This document shows, in pieces, positions 52,081 through 62,999 of a stretch of DNA of 64,000 nt. Made by a program: the position numbers and the translations under genes. The notes below the pieces were generated by a model. The model searched no databases and had not been told where the DNA came from. It saw only the letters and a list, made by a program, of their open reading frames with translations. Numbering within the stretch: the first letter of the stretch is position 1; each line of letters begins with the position of its first letter. This DNA is from Mus musculus (Eukaryota > Chordata > Mammalia > Rodentia > Muridae), in assembly GCF_000001635.26 (NCBI RefSeq), contig NC_000082.6:20943575-21007574 (forward strand), written 5' to 3'.

Positions 52081-52486
52081 GTCTGCTTAGTCATGTCTAT
52101 ACCATCAGTGCATGCTCCACTGTGCTGTTTTCTTATAGAACACTGGACCACCATCCCAGCATGGCCCCACCCACAATGGGCTGGAACCATCACTAATTAA
52201 GAAAATGAGTTACAGACAGATTTTTTTTTTTTTTTTTTTTTTTGGTTTTTTGAGACAGGGTTTCTCTGTATAGCCCTGGCTGTCCTGGAACTCACTCTGT
52301 AGACCAGGCTGGCCTCAAACTCAGAAATCCGGCTGCCTCTGCCTCCCGAGTGCTGGGATCAAAGGCGTGCGCCACCACGCCCGGCCTACAGACAAATCTT
52401 ATGGAGGCATTTTCTTAGTTGAGGATCCCTCCTTTCAGATAACTCTTGTGACATGTTGACATAAAACTGATCCATCCAGCAGGTCC
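52081..52486 (-). mobile_element. MaLR LTR (family A) with B1 inserted
   Basis: TTCTTATAGAACACTGGACCACC, CACAATGGGCTGG and GGAGGCATTTTCTTAG match 60697-61092. The LTR is interrupted by a B1 at 52221-52386. Confidence 0.7.
52221..52386 (-). mobile_element. B1 SINE, reverse
   Basis: T24 then GGTTTTTTGAGACAGGG to CACCACGCCCGGC. TACAGACA-(G/A)-AT lies on both sides. Confidence 0.94.
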
Positions 52487-52956
52487 AGTTATTCGAGGGT
52501 CTCGAGGGGACCTCTTCCTAAGAACCAAATGGGGGGTAGAGAGAGACGAGGGCCTTGTGCGAATAACGACACGGAAACCGTTCTGGAATGCATCAAAGCC
52601 CCAAATGTATTAGCCAGGCCCGAGGTTTAAATGCACAAGCAAAAGGGGAAGTGCCTTTCAGCAGGAGGAATAGGGCAGAGGAAATGCACCTCAGCAGGAG
52701 GGATGGGGCAGCAGAAAGAGAGGAAATACTTCTCAGCAGGAGGGATAGGGCAGTGACAATTTTTCTTTTGGCAACTACATGGGGAAGCAGGAACTTGGTG
52801 GTATCAGGGTACATCTTGAGGTCAGGACATCCAGCGCTGACTTTCTCGGAGCGGTGCGTCTGGTGGCCCGCTTTTGACCCTCTTTTCTTCTGGGGGTGGG
52901 GGGAGAGGCCCAATTCAGAGATCAAGACAATAGCATTGCCTTAATAGCTCCCAACA
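52487..52956 (-). repeat. ERVK-type solo LTR, reverse
   Basis: The reverse complement starts TGTTGGGAGCTATTAAGG at 52956 and ends in CCTCGAATAACTGG. An internal ~40-bp tandem repeat (AGCAGGAGG(A/G)ATAGGGCAG three times, 52655-52755) lies in it. TTTAAA near 52626 could serve as TATA box. The left boundary and target duplication are not certain. Confidence 0.55.
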
Positions 52957-53396
52957 TAAAACTAATCAGGACAGGCTGTAAATAAAGTTTCTGGAAGGAA
53001 TCACATTTTTATAGAACCTTCTGCAAGGCTGATTAATTAGAACTTCACTGATCATGGAGATATTGGAGCATTGTAAGTCCAGAGCAGTTTTATCTGCTTG
53101 GGGACAACGTTTCAACTGCTGAGCCATCTCTTCAACCCCATTATCTTAGGACAACTAATTAGTTCTCTTAATTTATTGTCCTCCTCTATATATGAATTAA
53201 CATCTTTGTGACTAGTAGATAAATTATTGGGACTAAACAGTATACTACTTTTCACCAGCAAAAGGCTAAGACACATAATCAGATAGCATCTAACACCTAC
53301 AGCAGAAATTTCCTCACTTTTCTAGATACTGTCTGCCTGATGTTTCTACCAATGTACTTGAAAAGTGTTTGGCTTATTAATTTCTTTGTTCTGTTA

Positions 53397-53449
<53 letters not shown>

Positions 53450-55711
53450 TTAATGAAACTGTTAGCAAGTCAAGACATGGGCTTTACAGTAAACTTAATC
53501 TGAATTACTTATATTTGACTTCAGAATAATCTCTCTCGTATACCCTTTGATGTAAAAGTAGTGCTTTTGCATTGACAGGGCCAAATTTAGACTCAGCATA
53601 GCCTTATTCCATGAGGGATTAAAACTCCCATGTTATTCTTCATCTAGGGACCTCCAAGGATACTGAAAGGGATACTGGCTGTCTCCCTCTTCACACTGGT
53701 GATTACCAAACACTTGATGAGGGTATGTGAGAAAAGTTTGTTTGTTTGTTTTTTTGTCTGTTTGTTTTTTCTGTCAAAGGTAGTTTGACTACTTAGGGAC
53801 AGTATTTCACACATCTTTCCTACCTTGTAAAATTTTCTTTAAAAAACAAAACAATACAACAACAAACCTTGACTCCATTCCTTGTGATGCCTCACCAACA
53901 AGACCACAAACACTTCTGCTAACTGGAACAAGCATTCAAAAATAGGCACCTATAGGGGCTGTCGTCATTCAAACCACCATGGTGGTAGGAACCAACTCCT
54001 TTGGCAGGCCTAGAGGCTTCCTGGCCCTGTTCAACATATTTTAAAAATAAGCTAATGTGTGTGTTTCTTTCATTCTAGGATCCAAAGATAGACCCTGGTT
54101 GTTGCACATGAGCGATCTGCCAGGAGCACAAAGTGGTGAAGCAAAACTCACTGCTATACCCAAGTAGTTGCTTTTCTAAATGGGTAAAGTGCCACACAAG
54201 AGTACTAGGGTTTTATGTTAGAGTTAACTAGCAAGTTGGTTTCTCATGGACTTAAATTTATGCTATTGTGGATGGTCACAGATCCATTTGATCTCAGCCA
54301 ACAACTATTTTGAGTTGGACAAAATGATACCAAGGTCACTGTATCCTTCCCAGTTCCTCCATGTGCCCTAGAGCAAACAGGCTCAGCTATGGAAACTGGG
54401 CACACTTCCCCATTCTTTCCACTACCTTCATAGGTTTCTTTCCTAGCAATAACTTGTACCTAGGAGCCAAGGGGAGATTAAAATGAGATCCAGGAGACAG
54501 CTCTTGGTCTTCATAGGTACAGCTTATGATAGTACACACTCCCCTTCCTTGAGTTGAGACTGTGGAATTCCTTCCTCTCTTCTTTATTTTGCTATTTGGG
54601 GTTTATATACCCGAGGGTAACTTATTCTGTGATAATTGTTCATTTAACTTGATTGCTCATTTGAAATAATAAAGGAAGTGACTAAACATTTAATCTGTGA
54701 GATACATGGATCCCTATGGGACTTGTGCTCCATCGAGTGATGGGTTCATTTTATGATGGAGCTGACTCATAAGCAAAAAGTAACCCTGTTGCCATCTTGA
54801 TTTACGATATCATTAAATGGCAAGGATCATGAGACTTCAATGACATCTTTGTTCATGTAGCCCGCACCAGCCAAGATGGGGATACCCTAAAACTTCTCAC
54901 AGCCACAGAGCCCTCAGGGGATTTCCTCACCTCTAGAGTTTCTCACACAACAAACATTCGGTTGCTTATCCCAATTTGTTTTTCTCTTTTTGAGTTTTTA
55001 CTTCTCTAGATGCTTCATCGGATCTTGGAAATAGGAGACCCAGAGAAGACTGCTACATAGGCTTTACTGCCATGTAATACAGTTGAGGAATTTTCTGTAT
55101 CAGACTTAGGAGGTGTTACCAGAGACTTTCATGGTGGCTTATGTCATATTATTTTGCATGATATATTTGTTGGTATCTAGAGTCAACTTAGACTGTTTCC
55201 AGCAATGTGCCACCAGCACTAGTTAACTACCAATGGGAACTAACTCTGTGAGATATCTAGACCTTGTAGGCCCCCCCAAAATAGATTAACAGGTGCCTAA
55301 GGACTTGTGGCAAGTAAGAAGCTGCAGTAGCTGGAGGCAAAAGGTGTCAGTGTGCTTGAGCAGGAGGTAGAGAATAAAGGCTCAACTAGGTCTTAATGCC
55401 TGCTCTTTCTGTCTAATGTTTTTCTCTATCTGAGACAGAATATTCTTTCCCTTCCCATGGTGACTTTCTGCCCACTGACCCCTGGGTACCCTTGCTTTTG
55501 TTTGTACTTTCCAGTTACAATGACCAAATGACAGACTTAGGGGAAAACATCCCTTTCCAGGTTCTTTGAGATGTTATTATTTATTTCTCAGTTATCCATA
55601 TTCTGTAAATTACAGGAACTAAAACAAAATGATAATAAAATAAAAGCTATTGGAAGTAAGTCCATGGGAAGAATAGAGAAGACCCTCTACTTAATAAAAT
55701 AAACATCACTG
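52957..55711. other. About 2.7 kb with no recognised gene or element
   Basis: (CA)n at 53400-53441 and (TTTG)n near 53735-53765. No frame over 60 codons. May be unique sequence. Confidence 0.5.
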
Positions 55712-55990
55712 CACTGGCTAGTTTTGTGTCAACTTGACACAGCTGGAGTTATCACATAGAAAGGACCATCAGTTGAGGAAATGCCTTCATGAGATCCAAC
55801 TTAAGGCATTTTCTCAATTAGTAATCAAGGGGGAAAGGCCCCTTGTGGGTGCAACCATCTCTGGGCTGGTAGTCTTGGATTCAATAAGAGAGTAGGCTGA
55901 GCAAGCCAGGGGAAGCAAGCCAGTAAAGAACATCCCTCCATGGCTTCTGCATCATCCTGTTTTCTGACCTGCTTGAGTTCCAGTCCAGTA
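55712..55990 (+). mobile_element. MaLR LTR (family A), 3' truncated
   Basis: GCACTGGCTAGTTTTGTGTC to TGCATCATCCTG matches the reverse complement of 60697-61092. Confidence 0.7.
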
Positions 55991-56404
55991 TGCCAACAGG
56001 AGGCTCAACACAGTGGAAAATATTTACTCAATGCTTCCAAGAAAATCCATAGTCACGCAAGACTTACACAGGTAGAACAACTGGTAAAAGGAATGCCAGA
56101 GAACCAAAAGAAAAAAGACTGACTTTGGCCATGTGCACTGTCTTGAATACCCAACAGCAAAGTATAATGAAAGACTAAAGTAAAGTATCACATATCACAC
56201 TCTGCAGATATTAAACTTAAATCCACATAAGATGTTATTTATGTTAGATTTCTGAGGCAGCATAAAGAGACAGAAGACAGAAAGAGGTGAGAGTCAGGCC
56301 ACCCAGTGAGAAAGGAGCTTTTCTCTTGTGGGGTCTGCATGGGGAACAATCTGGCTGTGACCCTTTATAGAAACACTGTTGGGAATGAGGAAATTGTTGC
56401 AGCC
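55991..56404. other. Unassigned
   Basis: Only short A-rich patches. Confidence 0.4.
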
Positions 56405-56540
56405 AAAGGGTCTTGTATTGAGGAAACCTTTCCCCTCAGAACTGCAACACTTACTTACACTGGGGATACATTTCCCCTCAGAGCTGTAACTCTTACACTG
56501 GAGATACTTTTATTCTCAGAGCTGTAACACTTAAAGGAGG
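56405..56540 (-). repeat. Minisatellite-like array 1 (~38-bp units)
   Basis: Three units of the pattern TTTCCCCTCAGAGCTGTAAC...ACACTGG. They are in the opposite orientation to the array at 57375-57525. Confidence 0.65.
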
Positions 56541-57060
56541 TTTCAAAAGAAGTGGAGACCAGGGTCACTGGACTCCTTTTAACTGCTTCCAGGCCAGAAA
56601 GCTTTTTGGAGGCCGGTAGTTGGGAGGGGGCTGTAGCAACCGGCCTGCAGCTTATATGAACTGGGGTACTCCTGGGAGACAGGTTGGGGCTGAAAAGAGA
56701 GAAACTAGATGGTCGAGAGAAATAATGGACCCAAGACAAAGGTTCTGATCAAGGCCTGCGAGTTTATTAAGAGACCGTGCTTATAAGGGAGAAGCCACCC
56801 CCCCCCCCCTGGCCAGGCTTCTTGATGTGTTGTTGCCAAGTTGTTAGGACTAAGTCGCCAGTTCCACAGAGCCATTTAGTCAGCACTCGGTCACCAGGCT
56901 GGCAGCTTATTCAAGAAATTCTCAGGAAAACAGGTTCAGCCTCTCAGCAGGTAGCAGAAGAGCAGGGCAGTTGTCACTTCAAAAGAAGCCAGTCGAAAGA
57001 AGCCAGCCAAGTTGGAAAGCTGCACTGAAGGTGGCCCCACCTCAGTGGTGGCATGGTCTA
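56541..57060 (-). mobile_element. LTR of the 1-357 family, reverse
   Basis: 56632-57060 reads, on the minus strand, as the LTR at 1-357 (CACTGAGGTGGGGCCACC, CCAACTTGGCTGGCTTCTTT, CCCTTATAAGCACGGTCTCTTAATAAACTC) and ends GGTTGCTACA. No primer site follows, so it is likely solo. A C-run lies at about 56797-56810. 56541-56631 is unassigned. Confidence 0.65.
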
Positions 57061-57374
57061 TATCAGCCCACTTCAGACTGGGGGAGCCTACAGGGGGCCG
57101 CTGATCACTGAGGAGGAAAGTGGTTTTTACTTGATCAACTACAGTGGAGAAGTTGCCTTCATGCATTCCTGGAGAAAAATTTGAAGAATATCTTAGAGGG
57201 CTGTAAACAGGTGATTTGGTTACAAAGTAAAACTGAGAGATTACCCAAGGAGGTAGTAGGTGGGAGTAGGAAAGAGGCCAGAGAGTAGGGGTAGGGGAAG
57301 AGGGAGAGAGGGGAGCTAAAAGGAGGAAGTGGATGATATAGAGTTGCTTCAGTGGGATGGTGATTAGCCATTTG

Positions 57375-57525
57375 CAAGTGTTACAAGCTCTGAGGGGAAA
57401 GGTTTCCCCAGGGCCAGTGTTACAGCTCTTGAGGGGAGGTTTCTCCAAAGTAAATATTCTATCTCTGAGGAAAAAGGCTTCCCCAATGCAAGTGTTACAG
57501 CCCTGAAGGAAAGATACTCTGTCAG
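57375..57525 (+). repeat. Minisatellite-like array 2 (~38-bp units)
   Basis: Four units of AGTGTTACAGCTCTGAGGGG-AAAGG(T/C)TTCCCC-A..., diverged. Each unit holds a small palindrome (GGGGAAA...TTTCCCC). Confidence 0.7.
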
Positions 57526-58240
57526 TCAGGAGGCAGAGAATAAATACCACAAAGTCACACCACAAAAAACCTCATACAAAAGATTTATTGGGAGAAACAC
57601 AAGAGAATATCTGCTTCTACTCAGGCTGCACAAGTGAGGAATAGCAAGGAACTAAACAGGAAGCAGACTTCATATAGAATTTCTTGGGAACAGAGTTTTC
57701 CAGGGTAGAGATTTCCAGAGTAGGGATTTCAGGTTCAAGGATTGGCAGGTTTTCAAGCTTAGAGTGTGATGGTGTTTGTTGCATTTTCAAAACCTGGAAG
57801 TGGATTTGGAACATTTATCCTACAGCACTTTCAGGAGTGCTGCACCAAAGTGAGCCATCAGAAGCAGCAAGGAGCTACTGAGCACCAAAAGAAGGAAACT
57901 GGATAAAATACAGGCCTAGTATAATAAAAAAAAATGTATCCGGCCTGGGGTGAAAGAGATGAATATCTCATGCAGCCAGAATTTCTTCACAGCAGCTAAA
58001 AGGTCTTTTTCCAATGTATCAGGAGCAAATGGAGCTGAGGTATGGTGAAAGCTGTACATGGAACATTTTCTTTGGATATAGGGGGGAAGCTTAATAAGTA
58101 AAACATTTTTAACAAAACAGGGTAATAATGAAGAAGAAAGAGTGATCAAGGAAGGAGCCAGAATGGGAAGGAACCAGAAGCCCACACATAGGAGGAGGAG
58201 TGTGGGTGAATTTGTATCTGGTTCTTGTGTCTTTGGGCCC
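57526..58240 (-). other. Antisense ERV-like non-coding sequence
   Basis: On the minus strand this follows the env remnant at 58241-58480. Open pieces are short; no domain is seen. Confidence 0.35.
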
Positions 58241-58480
58241 CATCTCAAACCACTTAGGATTTGTGTAGAAGCAGCAGCATCATTGGAGGAGGGCACAGAT
58301 CCCATCCCTAGCAACAATCAAATCTAGTCTTGCAGTACTATAGCAGCCAAAGAATTAAGCTGTTCCTGAAAGACATTGAGCTGATCTCAAATTTCTTTAA
58401 GGTTTTGGGAAAGCTGATGAGATAGAAATGATTGACACAAAGAAGGCTCCAGTCCAGATGTTCTTAGTCCTGAAAAAAAA
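58241..58480 (-). pseudogene. env: Retroviral env transmembrane remnant, reverse
   Basis: On the minus strand: SHQLSQNLKEI, then QLNVFQEQLNSLAAIVLQD, a stop, and IVARDGICALL near a Cys cluster. This is the heptad region, the LQ(N/D) immunosuppressive-type segment and a decayed CX6CC position of a class I-like transmembrane subunit. Both ends are degraded. Confidence 0.55.
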
Positions 58481-58494
58481 ATATTCACAGTGGC

Positions 58495-58527
<33 letters not shown>

Positions 58528-59123
58528 GTGTAGAATAGCCCATGGTCCATTAATCCCCCTCTCAGAGGTCACAAGACCTGATTTTAGGGGTTTGAAGATG
58601 ATGATCTCTCTTAAGTGATTTGAGGTGACCAAAGGGGCACTATAAAAAGGGCAGCAGTTACAGTACTTGAGAGAATGGTGACCCATCCAAGATGCCACAA
58701 TAAAACTTAAATGATGGAGTGACCCAGAATGTAAATCAGGAGGTAATAATTGTACAATATTGTGGGGAATATTAAGAGAGAGAAAAAGTTAATGAGAAAA
58801 AATTATATCAATTAGTGTATGTTCAAATGTAACTTTACAGCTGGCTGCCTCATGTACCATAATTCTATAGAAGGATAAAGAACTGTAATCAGTTGTTTGT
58901 TACATCAGACTCTTGCATAAGAAACAAGTACCTAGAAACTTTGTTTTAAAAAGAATCAGTTAAATTCAGCATGTAATTGAGAACATAAAAAAGATTTATA
59001 ATCTTTTTTCATAAGATTGTCTACTAACGTTTTCAAAGACACTGCTTTAATATTCTGAATAAATTATCCCAAACTGTTAGTTTTATGACAGATTATCTAC
59101 CCTTTAATCAGGAAACACAGGTT
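58481..59123. other. Unassigned with poly(A)
   Basis: A run of about 26 A at 58497-58522. The remainder is AT-rich without recognised features. Confidence 0.5.
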
Positions 59124-59177
59124 TTAGTGTATGGACTCTGGAATTAGTTTTTGCTAATTCCAGAGTCCATACACTAA
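59124..59177. other. Perfect 24-bp inverted repeat with 6-base loop
   Basis: 59124-59147 is the exact reverse complement of 59154-59177; the loop is TTTTTG. It could form a hairpin in DNA or RNA. No similar structure was noticed elsewhere in the window. Confidence 0.9.
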
Positions 59178-59194
59178 TTGAAAGTCAGATTGTC

Positions 59195-59870
59195 TTAACC
59201 AGTGTTCTATAGCTGTGAAGAGACACCATAACCAAGACAACTCTTGTAAAAGAAAACATTCAGTTGGGGGGTTACTTATAGTTTCAGAGAGTTAATCTAC
59301 TTTCATCCTGGTAGGGAGTATAGTGGCATGCATGATACCAGAACAGAAGCTGAGAGCTACATCTGAAAGAAAATTAAATTCAAGGTCCATGACTTAAGCA
59401 GCTTGCTAGTTAGGCAAAGAACAAAGGCTGTTGCTGTTAAGTCATTCCAGGAACTGGCTAGCCATAAAGATAGGAGAGAAGCATACAAGGACATCTAGAC
59501 TATCTCAGCTGTTACCTCGCTCTGCACATACAATTTGCTGATATTTAAACTGTCCAATTATGTTTAACCACACCAATTCTTCCCCTGCCCACAACTTTTT
59601 TGTATATAAACCCCTAGCTTCTGAACCTCATGGTCAATTCCTCTGTCTCCTGTGTGAGACATGTGTCGGCCCGGAGCTCCGTCATTAAACTACCTCGTGT
59701 GTTTACGTCAAGACAGTCTCTCGTGATTCCTTGGGTGTGCACACCATCTCAGGACTTGAGTGGGCGGTCTCCCCACTACGTTCTTTCACATCCTGATCCA
59801 CAGGCAAAGGTCATAGGAGAGAGAGAGACTGGCCTGGTGTGATGTGGTGTGGTATGGTGTGGTATAGCGA
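59195..59870 (-). mobile_element. MaLR LTR (family B), reverse, split by a class I LTR
   Basis: 59195-59363 (CAGTGTTCTATAGCTGTG to GAGAGCTACATC) continues at 59789 (CATCCTGATCCACAGGC) after a 425-bp insert. Confidence 0.7.
59364..59788 (+). mobile_element. Class I ERV solo LTR
   Basis: TGAAAG...CTTTCA ends form a perfect 6-bp inverted repeat. CATC at 59360-59363 and 59789-59792 is a 4-bp target duplication, typical of class I integration. GTATATAAACC near 59611 is a TATA box and CATTAAAC near 59683 a polyadenylation-like signal. Confidence 0.88.
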
Positions 59871-60006
59871 GAATCTCCTGTGGACTGTATGAAAGTATCA
59901 TCTGTCAATAAAAAAAATGATTGGCCAATGAGCTGAGACAGGAAATAGGAGGTGGGAGTTCCACTGGGAGAGAAAACTCAGGCACAAAAACAGATTCATC
60001 ACAAAT
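59871..60006 (+). repeat. LTR fragment (BGLII-like)
   Basis: CTGTCAATAAAAAAAATGATTGGCC and AGACAGGAAATAGGAGGTGGGAG are a common rodent LTR pattern. Preceded by a GTGTGGTAT-type short repeat. Confidence 0.4.
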
Positions 60007-60340
60007 GTTGAAAAAAAGGAAAAAAAGGAAAAGGAAAAAAAAGAAAAAGGGAAAAAAAGGAAAAAGGGGAAAAAAGGAAAAAGGGAAAAAAGGAATAAGG
60101 GAAAAAAGGAAAAAGGGAAAAAAGGGGAAAAGGGAAAAAAGGGGAAAAGGGGAAAGAAGGGAAAAAAAGGGAAAAGGGAAAAAGGAAAAGGGAAAGGGGA
60201 AAAAGGGGAAAGGGAAAAGGGAGAAAGGGAAAAGGGAAAAAGGAAAGGGGGAAGGGGAAAAGGAAGGGAAAGGGAAAGGGAAAGGGAAAGGGAAAGATAA
60301 AGGGAAAGGGAAAGGGAAAGGGAAGGAAGGAAGAAAGAGG
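60007..60340 (+). repeat. 330-bp polypurine tract
   Basis: Almost only A and G, as GGGAAAA/GGAAAAA units grading into GGGAAA. Long lysine-rich or proline/phenylalanine-rich frames on the two strands are artefacts of composition. Confidence 0.97.
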
Positions 60341-60522
60341 GCTGGAGAGATGGCTCAGTGATTAAGAACACTGATAGCTGCTCTTCCAGAGGTCCTGAGT
60401 TCAATTCCCAGCAACCACATGGTGGCTCAAAACCATCTGTAATGAGGATCCAATGCCCTCTTCTGGTGTGTCTGAAGACAGCAATAGTGTACTCATATGC
60501 ATGGAATAAATAAATAAATCTT

Positions 60523-60565
<43 letters not shown>

Positions 60566-60575
60566 GAAATGAAAA

Positions 60576-60607
<32 letters not shown>

Positions 60608-60620
60608 GAAAGAAAGAAAG
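60341..60620 (+). mobile_element. B2 SINE with GA and GAAA tails
   Basis: GGGCTGGAGAGATGGCTCAG to AATAAATAAATCTTTAG (60341-60522) with clear pol III boxes (GGCTCAGTGATTAAGAAC, GAGTTCAATTCC). (GA)n and (GAAA)n follow to 60620. Confidence 0.93.
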
Positions 60621-60696
60621 TGGGTATGGTGTTTTAAATATGGTTGGCCCAGGAAGTAACAGCATTAGGAGATATGGAATTGTTGAAGAAAGTGTG

Positions 60697-61092
60697 TGTC
60701 TTAGTCAGGATCTCTATTCCTGCACAAACATCATGACCAAGAAGCAAGCTGGGGAGGAAAGGGTTTATTCGGCTTACACTTCCATGCTGCTGTTCATCAC
60801 CAAAGGAAGTCAGGACTGGAACTCAGGCAGGTCAGGAAGCAGGAGCTGATGCAGAGGCCATGGAGGGATGTTCCTTACTAGCTTGCCTCCTCTGGCTTGC
60901 TCAGCCTGCTCTCTTATAGAATCCAAGACAGCCAGCCCAGAGATGGTCCCACCCACAAGGGGCCCTTCCCCCTTGATCACTAATTGAGAAAATGCCTTAC
61001 AGTTGTATCTCATGGAGGCATTTCCTCAACTGAAGCTCCTTTCTCTGTGGTAACCCCAGCTGTGTCAAGTTGACACAAAACTAGCCAGTACA
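60697..61092 (-). mobile_element. MaLR LTR (family A), solo, reverse
   Basis: TGTCTTAG...CAGTACA, flanked by GTGTG at 60692-60696 and 61093-61097, a 5-bp duplication as for ERVL/MaLR. In sense orientation it begins TGTACTGGCTAG and has a near-palindrome TGTCAACTTGACA. Confidence 0.85.
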
Positions 61093-61332
61093 GTGTGTCA
61101 CTGTTGGGGTGGGCTTTAAGACCCTTCTCCTAACTTCCTGAAAGTCAGTCTTTTCCTAGTTGCCTATCCAGAACCATGCCTGCCTGGACACTACCATGCT
61201 TCCTGCTATGATGACAATGGACTGAATCTCTAAACCTGTAAGCCAGCCCCAATTAAATATTGTCCCTTATAAGAGTTGCCTTGGTCATGGTGTCTCTTCT
61301 CAGCAATGTAAATTCTAACTAAGATAGAAGTT

Positions 61333-61352
61333 GGTTCCAGGGATTGGGGTAT
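61333..61352 (+). promoter_or_regulatory. Leu-type primer-binding site of the MaLR provirus
   Basis: TTGGTTCCAGGGATTGGGGT lies a few bases after the LTR end and fits the Leu-type site expected of ERVL/MaLR elements. Confidence 0.6.
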
Positions 61353-61368
61353 TGCTGTGATAGGCCTG

Positions 61369-61707
61369 TGTGCCCTTCCCACAGCCTTGCTTAGGCAAAC
61401 AAACCCTTGATGGTTTTACCACCTAGCTGGCCTCACCACATTTGCAATTTCCTCCAGGAGCTTTGAGGAGTTGACCACCTGCTGAGCTTGCTTTGCAACT
61501 AAATTCAGCTGAAACAAAGGATGGGTCTGTGGGCTTTGCCTATATAAACACAGTGCTAAAAATTGAACTTTGAGCCTTGATCAGCAACTTTGTCTTGGCT
61601 TCATCCTTCTCTCATCCTCCACCCCCATCCCACCCCCTCCCTTTCTTTTTCATTTCCAGCCTCCCTTTCAGGTAACCCAGTTTATCTGTGGCTGCTGGAC
61701 AGCTACA
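61369..61707 (+). mobile_element. ERVK solo LTR
   Basis: TGTGCCC...GCTACA, 339 bp, with GGCCTG at 61363-61368 and 61708-61713, a perfect 6-bp duplication. CCTATATAAAC near 61540 is a TATA box. The 3' half resembles the LTRs of provirus 3. Confidence 0.9.
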
Positions 61708-62999
61708 GGCCTGACCGTGCTTTTGTTTGGAGAAATGTAGATCTTGGGACTTTGGATTTGGAAAGCAGTAAGAATGCTGTAAGTGGGGCTTAATGAGTCT
61801 TCCTCATAGGAATATGGAATATCGTGGCATTAAGAGTGATTTGAACTGGCTGAAGAGATTACAGAGGAGAAGAATTTTAGTATTTGGCCTAAAGATTGTT
61901 CTTGTGATATTTTGGTGGCTACATGGCTTCTTTTTGCCCTTGTCTGAAAATTCTGCCTATGGCTAAGGTAAAAGATTTATATTAATTGCATTGTCAAAGG
62001 AAGTCTCAGAAAAGCCCAGCATAGATTTTGCCCTTTGGTTAACTCTCATGAAGAGAATTTTGATCAAGCATAGCAAGCTTAAAAAGGAAAAATATGAAAT
62101 ATGTGGTTCAAATATTAAAGGGACACCAGGAAGTAGAATGGAGCTGAATCCGGTATGTGAGGTAATAGACAGATTAAGGAAGTGTTGATCTCAGGACAAG
62201 ATTCCAGCCAGCTAGGATTACTGTTTCTGTGTTTGCAGTTGAACAAGGAATTGTTATATCATATTAGGCATTATTAGCTGGTTATTGTTTTCCTCTAGAC
62301 TGTTAATCTGAAATGAACTACAATACAGAAATTGAGGACACACCTCTGATACAGATCTTGAGTCTGGATGACACATGCTTTTGATACTGATCTTGAGGCA
62401 TAGAGGCTGTTAAAAGCTTAGGCCCAGACATGGTGGTACATTCTGTAATCCCAGGAGACAGAAGCATCATGGTGTCTCTTCTCAGCAATGGAAACTCTAA
62501 CTAAGACACTGCAAATAAATAATCATATAAAAAATAAATAGTTTAAAATTGGTAAAATTAAGTCTTTAGAGAGAGAAGTAAATAGATTTAAAGAAATAAG
62601 GCACATAAAGATGAGAGGCACATTTACACAGAGCTTCCAGATGCTATATAATGTTATTTTAAATGTTTCAAAGATAGAAACAAAAGAGATAGAGATAAGT
62701 GATTGTGGCCTAGTGGGAGGAAGTGTGTTGCTGTGTAGGCAAACTTTGAGGGTTTCTAGTGCAGCTCTGCCCAGTATGGAAGAGTCACTCTTCCTGGGTG
62801 GCTTCAGATCAGGATGCAGAACTCTTAGTTCCATTTCCAGCACTGTGCCTTCCTGAAGACTGCCATGCTTCCCAGTCATGATGATAACGGACTGAACCTC
62901 TGAACCTGTAAGCCAGCCCCAATTAAATGTATGTTGTCCTTTATAAGAGTGGCCTAGGTCATGATGTCTCTTCACAGCAATGGAAACCCTAACTAAGAC

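Larger units (their letters stand above)
60621..62999 (+). mobile_element. MaLR provirus with two nested LTRs
   Basis: 5' LTR (family B) is 60621-60696 plus 61098-61325, split by an antisense family A LTR. It is followed by a Leu-type primer site, internal sequence (61351-61368, 61714-62690) split by an ERVK solo LTR, and a 3' family B LTR at about 62700-62999 ending AACCCTAACTAAGACA. 62435-62510 repeats an LTR end and includes a B1-like scrap. Internal sequence has only short frames, as usual for these non-autonomous elements. Confidence 0.7.

Noticed and set aside
52588..52944. 118-codon frame with repeated RRD/RRN pieces
   Set aside because: It is the internal 40-bp tandem repeat of a reverse solo LTR.
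56936..57565. 209-codon minus-strand frame
   Set aside because: It crosses the 38-bp array and a reverse LTR; repeated CTC/TCC composition, no domain.
59898..60404. Long open frames of 146 and 168 codons on both strands
   Set aside because: They only translate the purine tract (lysine/glycine-rich on one strand, proline/phenylalanine/serine-rich on the other) and have no protein features.
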